Assembly: GCF_900176475.1 (NCBI RefSeq)
Contig: NZ_FWXX01000002.1
Coordinates: forward strand, 62,001-126,000
Source: Tropicibacter naphthalenivorans
GTDB lineage: Bacteria; Pseudomonadota; Alphaproteobacteria; Rhodobacterales; Rhodobacteraceae
Reading direction: 5' to 3'
DNA: 64,000 nucleotides
A program made the position numbers and the translations under genes. Below are positions 49,998 to 58,086 of the stretch, one piece after another; position 1 is the first letter of the stretch; every line of letters starts with the position of its first letter. The notes beneath the pieces are model-generated. The model worked only from the letters and a program-made list of their open reading frames with translations, did no database searches and was not told where the DNA came from.

Positions 49998-50276
49998 ATG
50001 TCCCTTTCGACCTTTGCCGCCGCCACGATTGGCCTTGCCTCGCTGACCACCACCGACGCCGATACGCCCAAGGCCGAGATGCTGATGGCGCAGGCGGTGC
50101 CGTTTGTGTCCACCCAAAGCTACGTTGGCCCCAAGGGGGACTATATGACCACGCCGCAGGGCTGCACCTATCGCAAGACCAAGGCGCCGGGCTATCCCGC
50201 GCGCTGGATCCTGGTGCTGAACCCGCATCACATCGGCAAGCCGAACTCGCCGCGCAACTGCAAGGGGATGCTGTAA
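49998..50276 (+). CDS. Small protein, unknown function
   Basis: A 92-residue protein with GGAG nine bases before its ATG. The N-terminus (MSLSTFAAATIGLASLTTTDADTPKAEMLMAQA) is mildly hydrophobic and could be a weak signal peptide. The C-terminal half is compact, with two Cys in GCTYRKTKAPGYPARWILV and SPRNCKGML that could form a disulfide in the periplasm. I do not recognise the family. It stands between the EnvZ-like kinase and the convergent hybrid kinase. Confidence 0.6.
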   Translation: MSLSTFAAATIGLASLTTTDADTPKAEMLMAQAVPFVSTQSYVGPKGDYMTTPQGCTYRKTKAPGYPARWILVLNPHHIGKPNSPRNCKGML

Positions 50277-50301
50277 CCGCGCCTCTACGGCGTCACGGCG
50301 G

Positions 50302-52527
50302 TCAGCCCATGTTGGCCGCCACCTCGTCCAGAAAGCGGCTCAGCTTGTGCCGGTCCAAAGGCTTGGGCAGGAATTCCACGCCCAAGGTCTTGCAGTCCTG
50401 ACGCAGATTGGGCGAGCGATCCGCCGACACGATGGCGCAGGGCAGGGGGCCGAGAAACTCGGTGATGCTTTTGTATAGCGCGATCCCCGTCGGCCCGTCG
50501 CCCAGCTGGTAATCCAGCAACAAAGCGTCGGGGCTGATTTGCAGATCGTCCAGCAGCTCAAGCGCCGAAGGCGCGTCCTCGGCCTCGATCACCGACACAT
50601 CCCAGCTTTCCAGCATGATCGACACGGCGCGCCGCAGTTGCGGGTCGTTTTCCACCAGCAGGGCGATCAAGCCCGCCTGCGCCAGCCCCACTGGGCGCGC
50701 CGCGCGCCGGCCCGGTTGCGCCTGACGCTCTGCCTGTCCGGCAATGGTGACGTTGACCATGAAACACGACCCCCGCCCCGGTTCGGACCACAGCCCCATG
50801 GGGTGCCCCAGACGGGCGCAGGCCCGTTCCACGATGGCCAGACCCAGACCCAGCCCCTCGTTCCGCGAGGCACGGGTGTCGAGCCGTTTAAATTCCTCGA
50901 AAATGGTGTTCTGATCCTCTTCGGCAATGCCCGGGCCGGTGTCCCAGACCTCAATCCGGGCAGAGCCGCCGTTGCGCCGCACCCCGACCAGCACCTTGCC
51001 GCGCTCGGTGTAGCGGATCGCATTGGCCAAGAGGTTCTGCACGATGCGCCGCAGGTAGGACGGATCGCTTTCGACCATCAGATCGCTGTCCACGTAGTGC
51101 AAGCTTAATCCCTTGCGCAGGGCCAGCACCTCCATCTCGTCCACCAGAGGCCGCAGGATTTCGCGCAACGCCACGGGGCGGATATCGAATTGCACCCCGT
51201 CACCGTCCAACTTGGAGATGTCCAGCAAAGCGTCGATGATCTGCTCGGCGCTGCTGAGCGCGCTTTCGGCCTTGTTCAGGACAGAGCGGTCGTTGGCATC
51301 GGCGCAGCGGTCCGCCAGCGACGAGACATAGAGTTTCGCCGCCGACAAGGGTTGCAACAGGTCGTGACTGGCAGCGGCGACAAAGCGCGATTTCGACGCA
51401 TTGGCGCGCTCGGCGGCGTTCAGCGCGTCCTCTAATTCCAAGGTCCGTTCCATCACCCGCTGTTCAAGGATCTCGTTGAGTTCAAACAGCTTTTGCGCCG
51501 CCTCGCGTTCGGGCGTCACATCGGTGACCGAAATCACAAAGCCCCGGTCGGGCATCCCGCGGCCAAACACCTGTAGGATCGCGCGATCCCCGCGCTTGAT
51601 CTCAAAGCTGATCGGCCCGCGATTGTCCGCCTTGGCGGCCCATTGGCGAAAGCCGTCGCGGTCGATGCCACGGGTAAAGACGATCTCTTCGTCCAAGTGA
51701 TCCACAAGCCCGTTAAAGCTTGCGCCCAGTTGCAGCCGCCGCGCGGGTAGTTCCAGCAAAGACGCCATCTTGCGGTTCCAGCCCACAAGACGGCCATTTT
51801 CGTCAAAGATGCACACGCCTTGGTTCAGGTGGTCCAATGTCGCGCGGATCACGCGGGATTGCTTGTCCTTCAGCCGTTCGCGTTCGGCCCGTTCGAGACG
51901 GATCAGGTCGGTCACATCGGTCTGCAAAACCACCGTCCCGCCGTTCGCGGTGCGATGCTCGGACACTTGCAGCCAGCGCCCCTGCGCCAGTTGCACGTTG
52001 AACATCACGTGCCGGTCCACGTGGCGGCGAATGCGCTGCGCCGCCCAGCTTTCGGCGGTCACATCCGGCGGCAAGGCCAGATAGCGCGAGCGGCTGACCC
52101 GGTCGACATAGCCGGTAAAGGGCAGGCCGGGGCGCAGATCGCGCGTGGTGTCGCGAAAATCCCGGCAAAAGCGCGAGTTGCACATGACCAGCAGGTCGCT
52201 GGGATCAAACAGGGCAAAGCCTTCGGATACTGTCTCAATCGCATCGGCAAGGTTGCGGCGGGCCGCTTCGGTTTCCTGGTTGGCCTGCCCCAGCTGCGCG
52301 TTGGATTCGTGCAGCAAATCCAGCGTCCGCTCCAGCTCCAACGTCCGCTCGCGCACCCGCTTTTCCAGCAGCGCGGCGCGTTCGAATTGCGCATAGGCGG
52401 CGTTGGAATGCTCGGGTCCGTATTCGACCCGCTTCATCAGCGCATCGGCGATCTTTTGCAGTTTTTCGTTCTGGCGTTCGAGGCTGTCATTGGGGTTGAT
52501 CAGCGACAAGGGCTCAGGCTCCGGCAT
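50302..52527 (-). CDS. PAS-containing hybrid histidine kinase, NahK-like
   Basis: A cytoplasmic hybrid kinase of about 741 residues without membrane helices. Order: coiled coil at about 10-90, two PAS_7-type domains (AIETVSEGFALFDPSDLLVMCNSRF and ATLDHLNQGVCIFDENGRLVGWNRKM), the phospho-His box SRFVAAASHDLLQPLSAAKLYVSSL, a HATPase domain with NLLANAIRYTERG and NEGLGLGLAIVERACARLGH, and a receiver with ALLVENDPQLRRAV and LLLDYQLGDGPTG (phospho-Asp) and FLPKPLD (Lys). The layout resembles NahK/ErcS' of Pseudomonas, which works with a FIST protein. The ATG at 52527 overlaps the FIST stop region; 52554 is an alternative start. Confidence 0.88.
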   Translation of the reverse strand: MPEPEPLSLINPNDSLERQNEKLQKIADALMKRVEYGPEHSNAAYAQFERAALLEKRVRERTLELERTLDLLHESNAQLGQANQETEAARRNLADAIETVSEGFALFDPSDLLVMCNSRFCRDFRDTTRDLRPGLPFTGYVDRVSRSRYLALPPDVTAESWAAQRIRRHVDRHVMFNVQLAQGRWLQVSEHRTANGGTVVLQTDVTDLIRLERAERERLKDKQSRVIRATLDHLNQGVCIFDENGRLVGWNRKMASLLELPARRLQLGASFNGLVDHLDEEIVFTRGIDRDGFRQWAAKADNRGPISFEIKRGDRAILQVFGRGMPDRGFVISVTDVTPEREAAQKLFELNEILEQRVMERTLELEDALNAAERANASKSRFVAAASHDLLQPLSAAKLYVSSLADRCADANDRSVLNKAESALSSAEQIIDALLDISKLDGDGVQFDIRPVALREILRPLVDEMEVLALRKGLSLHYVDSDLMVESDPSYLRRIVQNLLANAIRYTERGKVLVGVRRNGGSARIEVWDTGPGIAEEDQNTIFEEFKRLDTRASRNEGLGLGLAIVERACARLGHPMGLWSEPGRGSCFMVNVTIAGQAERQAQPGRRAARPVGLAQAGLIALLVENDPQLRRAVSIMLESWDVSVIEAEDAPSALELLDDLQISPDALLLDYQLGDGPTGIALYKSITEFLGPLPCAIVSADRSPNLRQDCKTLGVEFLPKPLDRHKLSRFLDEVAANMG

Positions 52528-53695
52528 CGGGGGGCGGCGGATAGATGGCCACACCGGTGAAGGTTTGGTTCACATGTAGGCTGCCGATTTGCTCGCCGTA
52601 TGTCGAGAAGCCGACGACCTTATGGTTACGCAAAATTTCGGAAATCTCGCGGGTCTTTTGCAGTTGCCCGGCCTCGATCCGGCGCAGCAGGCAGTCACAG
52701 CCTAAAATATGGTCAGGCGTCACGTCGCGCGCCAAGGCGTCCAGCCCCTGATCCAGGTGGGCCGAGATGTCGGCGCTGTCGGCCAGCGACAGGACCATGC
52801 CTTCGTTGATGGCGGAAAAGAACACCAGATCGCCATTCTCGGACACCCGCTGGATGGCGCGCACGTGGTGCGTATCGCCAAGGCGCACAACCACCGGATA
52901 GGCGGCAAAGGTGAACGGGTCCAGCTGGTTGGGATCCTTGCCCAAAAGGCGCGCGTATTCCTGCGCGGCAGGTTCGGCGTTGATTTCATGCACGATGCGC
53001 GCGTCCGGGTCCGCCGAGGTCACCACCATGCGCGTCTCGGTAGGAATGAGGTTATCAAGGCTAAAGACCTTGACCGGGCAGCGCGAGCGCACCAGCGCCA
53101 AGAGCGCCGCATTGCGCCGCAGCGTCCCATTGTGCGACAGCCATGTGGAGTGGAACGCCGTGCCATCCCCCGAAGAGCCGCCGAACAGCGGCATCGGCCC
53201 AAGCCCAGAGGCAAGGACCCCGGCCAGATGCTCTTCGCGCAGCGACAGCCCGTCGACCATCACAAAGGCGAATTCCGAGTTCATGTCGGGCGCCGTGCGG
53301 TTCAGCATCATTCGGCGCTGGATCACCGTGTCGATCACATCCTGATCGTCCATCTGGTCCAGGTCGTCGATCACATAGGCCGAGACGGCGAAATAGGCGC
53401 GCGGAAAGGCGACGGCGATGATCTGCCCTTTTTCGTAGCCGTCGGTGCCCAGTTCCCCGGCGGTGGTGCAGGCAAAGACATCTGCGCCGCGAAACTGCAT
53501 ATGGGCCTCACGGGTGAGGTCTGCGAAATCCGCATCGGGCGAGGCAAACAAGCACACCATCGCAAAAGGACCATCCCCCAACTGCGCGCCCAGCTCTTTG
53601 GCCGGGTTCAGCGCTGTCAGCGGGACCTGAGCGGTGCGCAGCGCCGCCTGTCCGGTTTTTTCCTCCCGAGCGGAGCTGTTTGTCGCTCCGATCAC
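52514..53695 (-). CDS. FIST-domain sensor protein, NosP-like
   Basis: A 393-residue soluble protein starting with GTG. The FIST_N domain covers about 30-230 (FAMVCLFASPDADFADL, CTTAGELGTDGYEKGQIIAVAF, and LFGGSSGDGTAFHSTWLSHNG) and FIST_C about 230-380 (FTFAAYPVVVRLGDTHHVRAIQRVSENGDLVFFSAINEGMVL, then RNHKVVGFSTYGEQIGSLHVNQTFTGVAI). Both domains are complete. Proteins of this type beside hybrid kinases are the NosP nitric-oxide sensors, which bind haem and control the partner kinase. Haem binding here is inferred. It is between the LuxR regulator and the kinase, with the kinase overlapping its 3' end. Confidence 0.88.
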   Translation of the reverse strand: MIGATNSSAREEKTGQAALRTAQVPLTALNPAKELGAQLGDGPFAMVCLFASPDADFADLTREAHMQFRGADVFACTTAGELGTDGYEKGQIIAVAFPRAYFAVSAYVIDDLDQMDDQDVIDTVIQRRMMLNRTAPDMNSEFAFVMVDGLSLREEHLAGVLASGLGPMPLFGGSSGDGTAFHSTWLSHNGTLRRNAALLALVRSRCPVKVFSLDNLIPTETRMVVTSADPDARIVHEINAEPAAQEYARLLGKDPNQLDPFTFAAYPVVVRLGDTHHVRAIQRVSENGDLVFFSAINEGMVLSLADSADISAHLDQGLDALARDVTPDHILGCDCLLRRIEAGQLQKTREISEILRNHKVVGFSTYGEQIGSLHVNQTFTGVAIYPPPPDAGA

Positions 53696-53743
53696 TTTTG
53701 TTCTTTCCCGTCAGATTGGCCGCCGGGCCGCAGGATAGGCGTG

Positions 53744-54436
53744 CTATCCGTCGCTTGGCAAGACCTTGGTGAAGCGCGCTTCCTGGGCGACCAGAACCGC
53801 TTGGGTCCGGCTGTGCACCCCGAGTTTGCGCATGATGGCGGTGACATGGGCCTTGACCGTCGTCTCGGCGATCGACAGGTCATAGGCGATTTGCTTGTTC
53901 AGTTTGCCTTCGCAGATCAGGTGCAGGATGCGGGCCTGCTGGTTGGTCAGGCTGGCCAGACGCGCCAGCGCGTCGTCGGGGCTGTTGTCCTGCCCGCCGG
54001 TGGGGTCGATGTAGCCATCGGGGACAAAGCTTTGGCCCGCGCTGACCGCCTCGAAGGCGCGGCGGAACACAGAGCGCTGCGAATGCTTGGGGACAAAGCC
54101 ATTGGCCCCGGCCTTGAGCGCGTGGGAAATCATCGAGTTGTCGGCCATGGAAGAGGCGATGATGATCTTGGCCTTGGGCGCGGCGTTGCGCAGGCGGACC
54201 AAGCCATCCAGCCCGTTCACATCCGGCAGGTTCAGGTCCAGCAGGATCAGGCCGATACTGGTGTCCGAAGACACCACATCCAGCGCCTTTTCCAGCGTGC
54301 CGGCGGTGCGGATTTCCTCGAAATCGGCAATGGATTGCAGGGTCAACGTCAGCGCGTCACAAAACAGCGGGTGGTCGTCCACCACAAGGGCCGCGCCAAA
54401 GGGCGCATCGGGCAGGGTTTTGGCTGCATCGGTCAT
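53744..54436 (-). CDS. LuxR/NarL-family response regulator of the FIST-kinase operon
   Basis: A 230-residue regulator. The receiver (about 15-135) has D20 D21, phospho-Asp D67 (GLILLDLNLPDVNG) and the later IIASSMAD and GFVPKHS (Lys) positions. The LuxR HTH is at about 160-220 (LTNQQARILHLICEGKLNKQIAYDLSIAETTVKAHVTAIMRKLG, seen in parts). It is the first gene of the three-gene operon, 48 bases before the FIST gene. It probably receives phosphate from the hybrid kinase. An inverted repeat upstream is a candidate self-regulatory site. Confidence 0.9.
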   Translation of the reverse strand: MTDAAKTLPDAPFGAALVVDDHPLFCDALTLTLQSIADFEEIRTAGTLEKALDVVSSDTSIGLILLDLNLPDVNGLDGLVRLRNAAPKAKIIIASSMADNSMISHALKAGANGFVPKHSQRSVFRRAFEAVSAGQSFVPDGYIDPTGGQDNSPDDALARLASLTNQQARILHLICEGKLNKQIAYDLSIAETTVKAHVTAIMRKLGVHSRTQAVLVAQEARFTKVLPSDG

Positions 54437-54504
54437 CGGATTCCAACTTCACTAGGTTGGGGACCAACGTACAGGCGCTGGCGTCCGAGGTCTGTAGCCG
54501 AAAA

Positions 54505-54522
54505 GTCTTATCCCGGTAAGAC
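54505..54522. promoter_or_regulatory. Inverted repeat upstream of the LuxR regulator
   Basis: GTCTTA, 6 bases, TAAGAC: perfect arms about 70 bases before the regulator start, in the only sizeable gap of the operon. The spacing suits a dimeric LuxR-type protein. Confidence 0.5.
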
Positions 54523-54543
54523 AAGTGTTAACCAAACCTAAAG

Positions 54544-54572
54544 AAAAACGGACGGGAAAGCGCCCCGTCCGT
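54544..54572 (-). terminator. Terminator of the entericidin/binding-protein unit
   Basis: On the minus strand ACGGACGGG pairs with CCCGTCCGT around a 7-base loop, followed by TTTTT. It lies just after the entericidin stop. Confidence 0.85.
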
Positions 54573-54580
54573 TTCGTTCC

Positions 54581-54694
54581 TTAGAACCAGCTTTGCACCT
54601 CTCGGGCGCCGCTGGAGATGTCTTTGCCCACCCCTTCGATGGTGCCGCAGGCGGCGAGGGTCAGGGTTAGGGCGATCACGGCTGCTCGGATCAT
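54581..54694 (-). CDS. Entericidin-like small lipoprotein
   Basis: A 37-residue lipoprotein: MIRAAVIALTLTLAACGTIEGVG with the lipobox LAAC and Cys16, then the GKDISSGAREV stretch typical of the EcnA/EcnB family. The mature part has only 22 residues, making an amphipathic helix. Entericidins are cell-envelope peptides; related ones affect membrane stability in stress. It starts 12 bases after the YejA-like gene stop on the same strand and precedes a terminator, so it is expressed from the binding-protein promoter or its own. It is too short for routine gene finders. Confidence 0.85.
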   Translation of the reverse strand: MIRAAVIALTLTLAACGTIEGVGKDISSGAREVQSWF

Positions 54695-54705
54695 GTTGGC
54701 CTCTC

Positions 54706-56523
54706 TTATTTTTCTTCCCACCACCACACGTCGGGCTGCCAGTTGATCCAGTCGCCGTAGATCGGCAGCTGGTCGGGGTAGGTCAGTTCCTTGGCGTGGG
54801 CGATGCGGGACTGGTTGAATTGATAGAACGGAATCACGTAGCGCCCGGTGGTCAGGATGCGGTCCAGCGCCTTGGTGGCCGCGACAAAATCCTCGCGGCT
54901 TTCGGAATTGAGCAGCGTGTCGATCATCGCGTCCGCAGCGGGGGATTCGATCCCCATCCAGTTGCGCGTGCCCGGTTGGGTGGCGGCATTGCTGCCCCAA
55001 TAGAGGTTCTGTTCGTTCCCCGGCGACAGCGAGACCCCGCGCCGATAATACGTCATGTCAAAGTCATAGCCGTTGGTGCGCTCTTTGTATTGCGCGGGGT
55101 CGATCACCGAAACGGTGGCCGCTATGCCCATGCGCTTGAGCGCCTCGACATACATCGAGGCGATGGTCTCTGCCTCGTTCTGGCCCTGCCGCAGCGCGAT
55201 CTCAAAGGCAAAGGGCGTGCCGTTCGCATCGGCCATGACGCCGTCCTGCACGGTCCAGCCGGCCTCTTCCATCAGCGCCAGCGCGGCGCGCAGGTTCTTG
55301 CGGTTGCGTTCCGAGCCGTCCGAGACGGGCAGGGCATAGCCGTCCAGCGCGCCGGGCAGCAGGCTCTCGGCAAAGGGCTCCAGCAACTCGCGCACGCGCC
55401 CCTGCGCCGGTCCGTGATCCATCCCAAGGAAGGAGTTCGAGAAATAAGAGGTGATGCGCGGCTGTTCCGACCCGGTCATCGCCTCGTTGATGAACTCAAA
55501 GTTAAAGGCGTGCATCAACGCCTCGCGCACCCGCCAATCGGCGAACTGCGGCTTGCGGGTGTTCATCACAAAGCCGGTGATGCCGGTGGGGCGGCCATGG
55601 GGCACCTCGGATTTGACCACATCGCCATTCTGAATGGCGGGGAAATCATACTGGGTCTTCCATTTCTCGGCGTTGAACTCGCGGTGGGAATTCAGCACGC
55701 CGCCCTTGAAGGCTTCGAACAGCGCGGTGTCGTCGCCAAAGAACTCCAGCCGGATTTCATCCAGCACATGGGTGCCGCGCCGGAAGGGCACGTCCTTGCC
55801 CCAATAGTCCGGATTGCGTTTGAGCGAGACAAAGCGTCCCGCCTCGAAATCGTCGATCACATAAGGGGCGCTGGTGATGGGAATCACGTCGAGCCCCGAA
55901 GCGGTAAAGTCTTTGTCGGCCCATTGCGCCTTTTTCAGAATCGGGCGCATCCCGACCAGCAAAGCCAGCTCGCGGTCTTCGGTATTGAAGGTGAATTTAA
56001 CAGAGCGTTCACCGGTCTGCTCCATCTTGTCGATCTTGGACCAGACGCCGTGATAGCGCGGGTGCCCCTGGGTGCCGAGCGTCTCGTAGGACCACATGAC
56101 ATCCTCGACCGTGACGGGGCTGCCATCCGAGAATCGCGCCTCGGGGCGCAGGGTGAATTCCACCCATTCGCGCTTCGGCCCGACATCAATCGATTCGGCC
56201 AGCAATCCGTAAAGAGAAAAGGGTTCGTCATAGTTACGACCCATCAAACTTTCGTAAGCCAGAAACCGCAGCTGCCACGGCGTCGAGCCCTTGAGGATAT
56301 GCGGATTGAGGCTGTCAAAGCTGCCCACTTCGCCCGTCGCGATCACGCCGCCGGTGGGCGCATCGGGGTTGGCATAGGGCAGAGACACAAAATCCTGTGG
56401 TAGCTGGGGGTCGCCATACATAGCTATGCCATGTGACGATTCTGCCTGAGCGATTCCCGCCCCAAAAAGCACCGCCGCAGCGGTCGAGATTCGCAGTATT
56501 TTATGGAAAAAATTAACGGTCAT
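54706..56523 (-). CDS. Family 5 extracellular solute-binding protein, YejA-like
   Basis: A 605-residue periplasmic peptide-binding protein with a Sec signal (FHKILRISTAAAVLFGAGIAQA). The mature start ESSHGIAMYGDPQLPQDFVSLPYANPDAPTGGVI and FDSLNPHILKGSTPW, then FLAYESLMGRNYDEPFSLYGLLAESI, are the YejA (microcin C/oligopeptide uptake) form of SBP family 5. The permease and ATPase partners yejB, yejE and yejF are not adjacent, so it must use a system elsewhere or be an orphan receptor. It shares a short unit with entericidin. Upstream lies a gap with a small RNA candidate. Confidence 0.88.
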   Translation of the reverse strand: MTVNFFHKILRISTAAAVLFGAGIAQAESSHGIAMYGDPQLPQDFVSLPYANPDAPTGGVIATGEVGSFDSLNPHILKGSTPWQLRFLAYESLMGRNYDEPFSLYGLLAESIDVGPKREWVEFTLRPEARFSDGSPVTVEDVMWSYETLGTQGHPRYHGVWSKIDKMEQTGERSVKFTFNTEDRELALLVGMRPILKKAQWADKDFTASGLDVIPITSAPYVIDDFEAGRFVSLKRNPDYWGKDVPFRRGTHVLDEIRLEFFGDDTALFEAFKGGVLNSHREFNAEKWKTQYDFPAIQNGDVVKSEVPHGRPTGITGFVMNTRKPQFADWRVREALMHAFNFEFINEAMTGSEQPRITSYFSNSFLGMDHGPAQGRVRELLEPFAESLLPGALDGYALPVSDGSERNRKNLRAALALMEEAGWTVQDGVMADANGTPFAFEIALRQGQNEAETIASMYVEALKRMGIAATVSVIDPAQYKERTNGYDFDMTYYRRGVSLSPGNEQNLYWGSNAATQPGTRNWMGIESPAADAMIDTLLNSESREDFVAATKALDRILTTGRYVIPFYQFNQSRIAHAKELTYPDQLPIYGDWINWQPDVWWWEEK

Positions 56524-56602
56524 ATTGGCAACAGTCCCCGCTCGCCCTTGTTTTATTGGGGTTTAGAGTAGCGGTGCTTTTACGCCTTTTCAAACTTTTA
56601 GC

Positions 56603-56631
56603 TTGGACTCGGGCGGCAGATTGCTTATAAC
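56603..56631 (+). promoter_or_regulatory. Promoter of the small RNA candidate
   Basis: TTGGAC, 17 bases, TATAAC: one of the best sigma-70 promoters in the window. It points at a terminator only 75 bases downstream of its expected start point. Confidence 0.7.
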
Positions 56632-56637
56632 AAAGTC

Positions 56638-56712
56638 ACTGCTCGATAGGTTTCTTGCCTGTATGAAACCTGCCTCAATGACTTAACCCCGGCTTCGGCC
56701 GGGGTTTTTTTC
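56638..56712 (+). ncRNA. Candidate small RNA between YejA-like and RTX genes
   Basis: A predicted transcript of about 75 bases: start near 56638, a hairpin with arms AGGTTTC (56648-56654) and GAAACCT (56665-56671), a short linker, then a strong terminator with arms AACCCCGGC and GCCGGGGTT (56685-56705) around TTCG and a run of T residues. No protein gene lies upstream of this terminator on the plus strand, since the YejA-like gene points away. Seven codons (MKPASMT) ending at the terminator are present but have no ribosome site. An alternative is a leader of the RTX gene that follows, with the terminator as an attenuator. Confidence 0.65.
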
Positions 56713-56799
56713 TGGCCAAAGCCGCCGGGGGCACGCGCCTTGAAGACGGGCGAAGCAGTCAGTAGCATGATCAAACATTAGTGACGCCGGGGGGCGCGC

Positions 56800-57999
56800 A
56801 TGACTGTTTATTCCTTTACCGTTTCGGCCTATGCGGCCGAGGCCGTGACGTTAACCTTTGGCCCGGATTTGATCGAGGTTGGCCTGACTGGCGTGGGGTT
56901 CCAGCTCTCGGACGACGGCGCGCTGATCGGCGGCCAGATCGCGACCACCCGCTATGCGGTGCCTGTGACCATCAATAGCGCTTTGCAGCTTGTGACCTGC
57001 CACGAGGGCGCCTTGGCCACGCCGTTCAAGCTGAACCCTGTCCCCGAGCATTATGACGGCCCGAGCCCCATGCAAAGCGCCACGGGGCTGGCGTTCTATC
57101 AGTTTCACGCCGCCTTTGAACAAGCTTGGGCGGGCACGCTGCCGAGCGGGCTGGCGGTTGTGGGCACCGGGGCCGATGACATCACGGCGCGCGCGGTCGC
57201 CGATACCTTGGTGGTTGCGGGCGGGACGCGGGTGCTGGCGCGCGATGGCGATGACCGGGTGCTTGTGGCCGATCCCCTTGGCGCGCGGGTCTATGGTAAT
57301 GGCGGCAACGATACCCTTGGCGGGGGCGCGGGCCGCGATACCTTGGCGGGAAACCGCGGCGACGACCTGATCGAAGGCCGCGCGGGCCGCGACTACCTCT
57401 TTGGCGGGACGGGCGACGATTGGGTCGACGGCGGGACGGGCGACGATTTTGTCTATGGGGGCACGGGGGCCGATACGCTGCTGGGCGGTGCGGGCAACGA
57501 TCGCCTGCTGGGGCACAGCGACGGGGATACCCTGTCGGGCGGTGCCGGCAACGACACGGTGGCGGGGCTGACCGGCAACGACTTTCTCGAAGGGGGCGCG
57601 GGCGACGATGTGCTGCTGGGCGGCTTTGGCAACGATATGCTGATGGCGCAGACCGGGCGCGACGTGCTGTGCGGCGGGGCAGGCGCAGATGCCTTTGTGC
57701 TGCTGCTGCCCGCCGAAACGCCGAGCGCGGGCCATGCCACAGAGGTGACGGACACCGCTATCGTGATGGATTTCGATCTGGCCGAGGACATCCTGTGGCT
57801 CAGCCCCCATCAAAATGCCAGCTACACGGCGGCGGACGCCATGGCGCTGTTTCGCGCCCATGCCTATCAGGACGGCACGCAGGTCATCTATGACGACGGG
57901 ATTTCGCAGGTTAAAATCCGCGATCTGGATCTGGACGATCTGACGATTGGGCATTTTACCCACGGCGAGGGCTATCACAGCTGGACCGATCCGGCCTAA
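56800..57999 (+). CDS. RTX (hemolysin-type calcium-binding repeat) protein 2
   Basis: A 399-residue protein without a signal peptide, probably exported by a type I system. The ATG at 56800 follows a G-rich stretch. Residues 1-150 form a beta-rich domain of unknown function. Residues about 163-300 carry nonapeptides such as GGNGNDTLG-type units: NGGNDTLGGGAG, GGTGDDWVDGGTGDDFVYGGTGADTL, GGAGNDRLL and GGAGDDVLLGGFGNDML. The last 100 residues have TDTAIVMDFDLAEDILWLS, the usual DF element near the secretion end. It differs from RTX protein 1 in the N-terminal domain, so the two probably bind different partners. Confidence 0.9.
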   Translation: MTVYSFTVSAYAAEAVTLTFGPDLIEVGLTGVGFQLSDDGALIGGQIATTRYAVPVTINSALQLVTCHEGALATPFKLNPVPEHYDGPSPMQSATGLAFYQFHAAFEQAWAGTLPSGLAVVGTGADDITARAVADTLVVAGGTRVLARDGDDRVLVADPLGARVYGNGGNDTLGGGAGRDTLAGNRGDDLIEGRAGRDYLFGGTGDDWVDGGTGDDFVYGGTGADTLLGGAGNDRLLGHSDGDTLSGGAGNDTVAGLTGNDFLEGGAGDDVLLGGFGNDMLMAQTGRDVLCGGAGADAFVLLLPAETPSAGHATEVTDTAIVMDFDLAEDILWLSPHQNASYTAADAMALFRAHAYQDGTQVIYDDGISQVKIRDLDLDDLTIGHFTHGEGYHSWTDPA

Positions 58000-58086
58000 G
58001 CTGTCGCGGCTTGGTTGCAAACTGGGCTTTCCTTTCCCGGGCAAACGATTACCTTTGCTGCAAAGCAGCATCGAAGGAGCGTTGAC

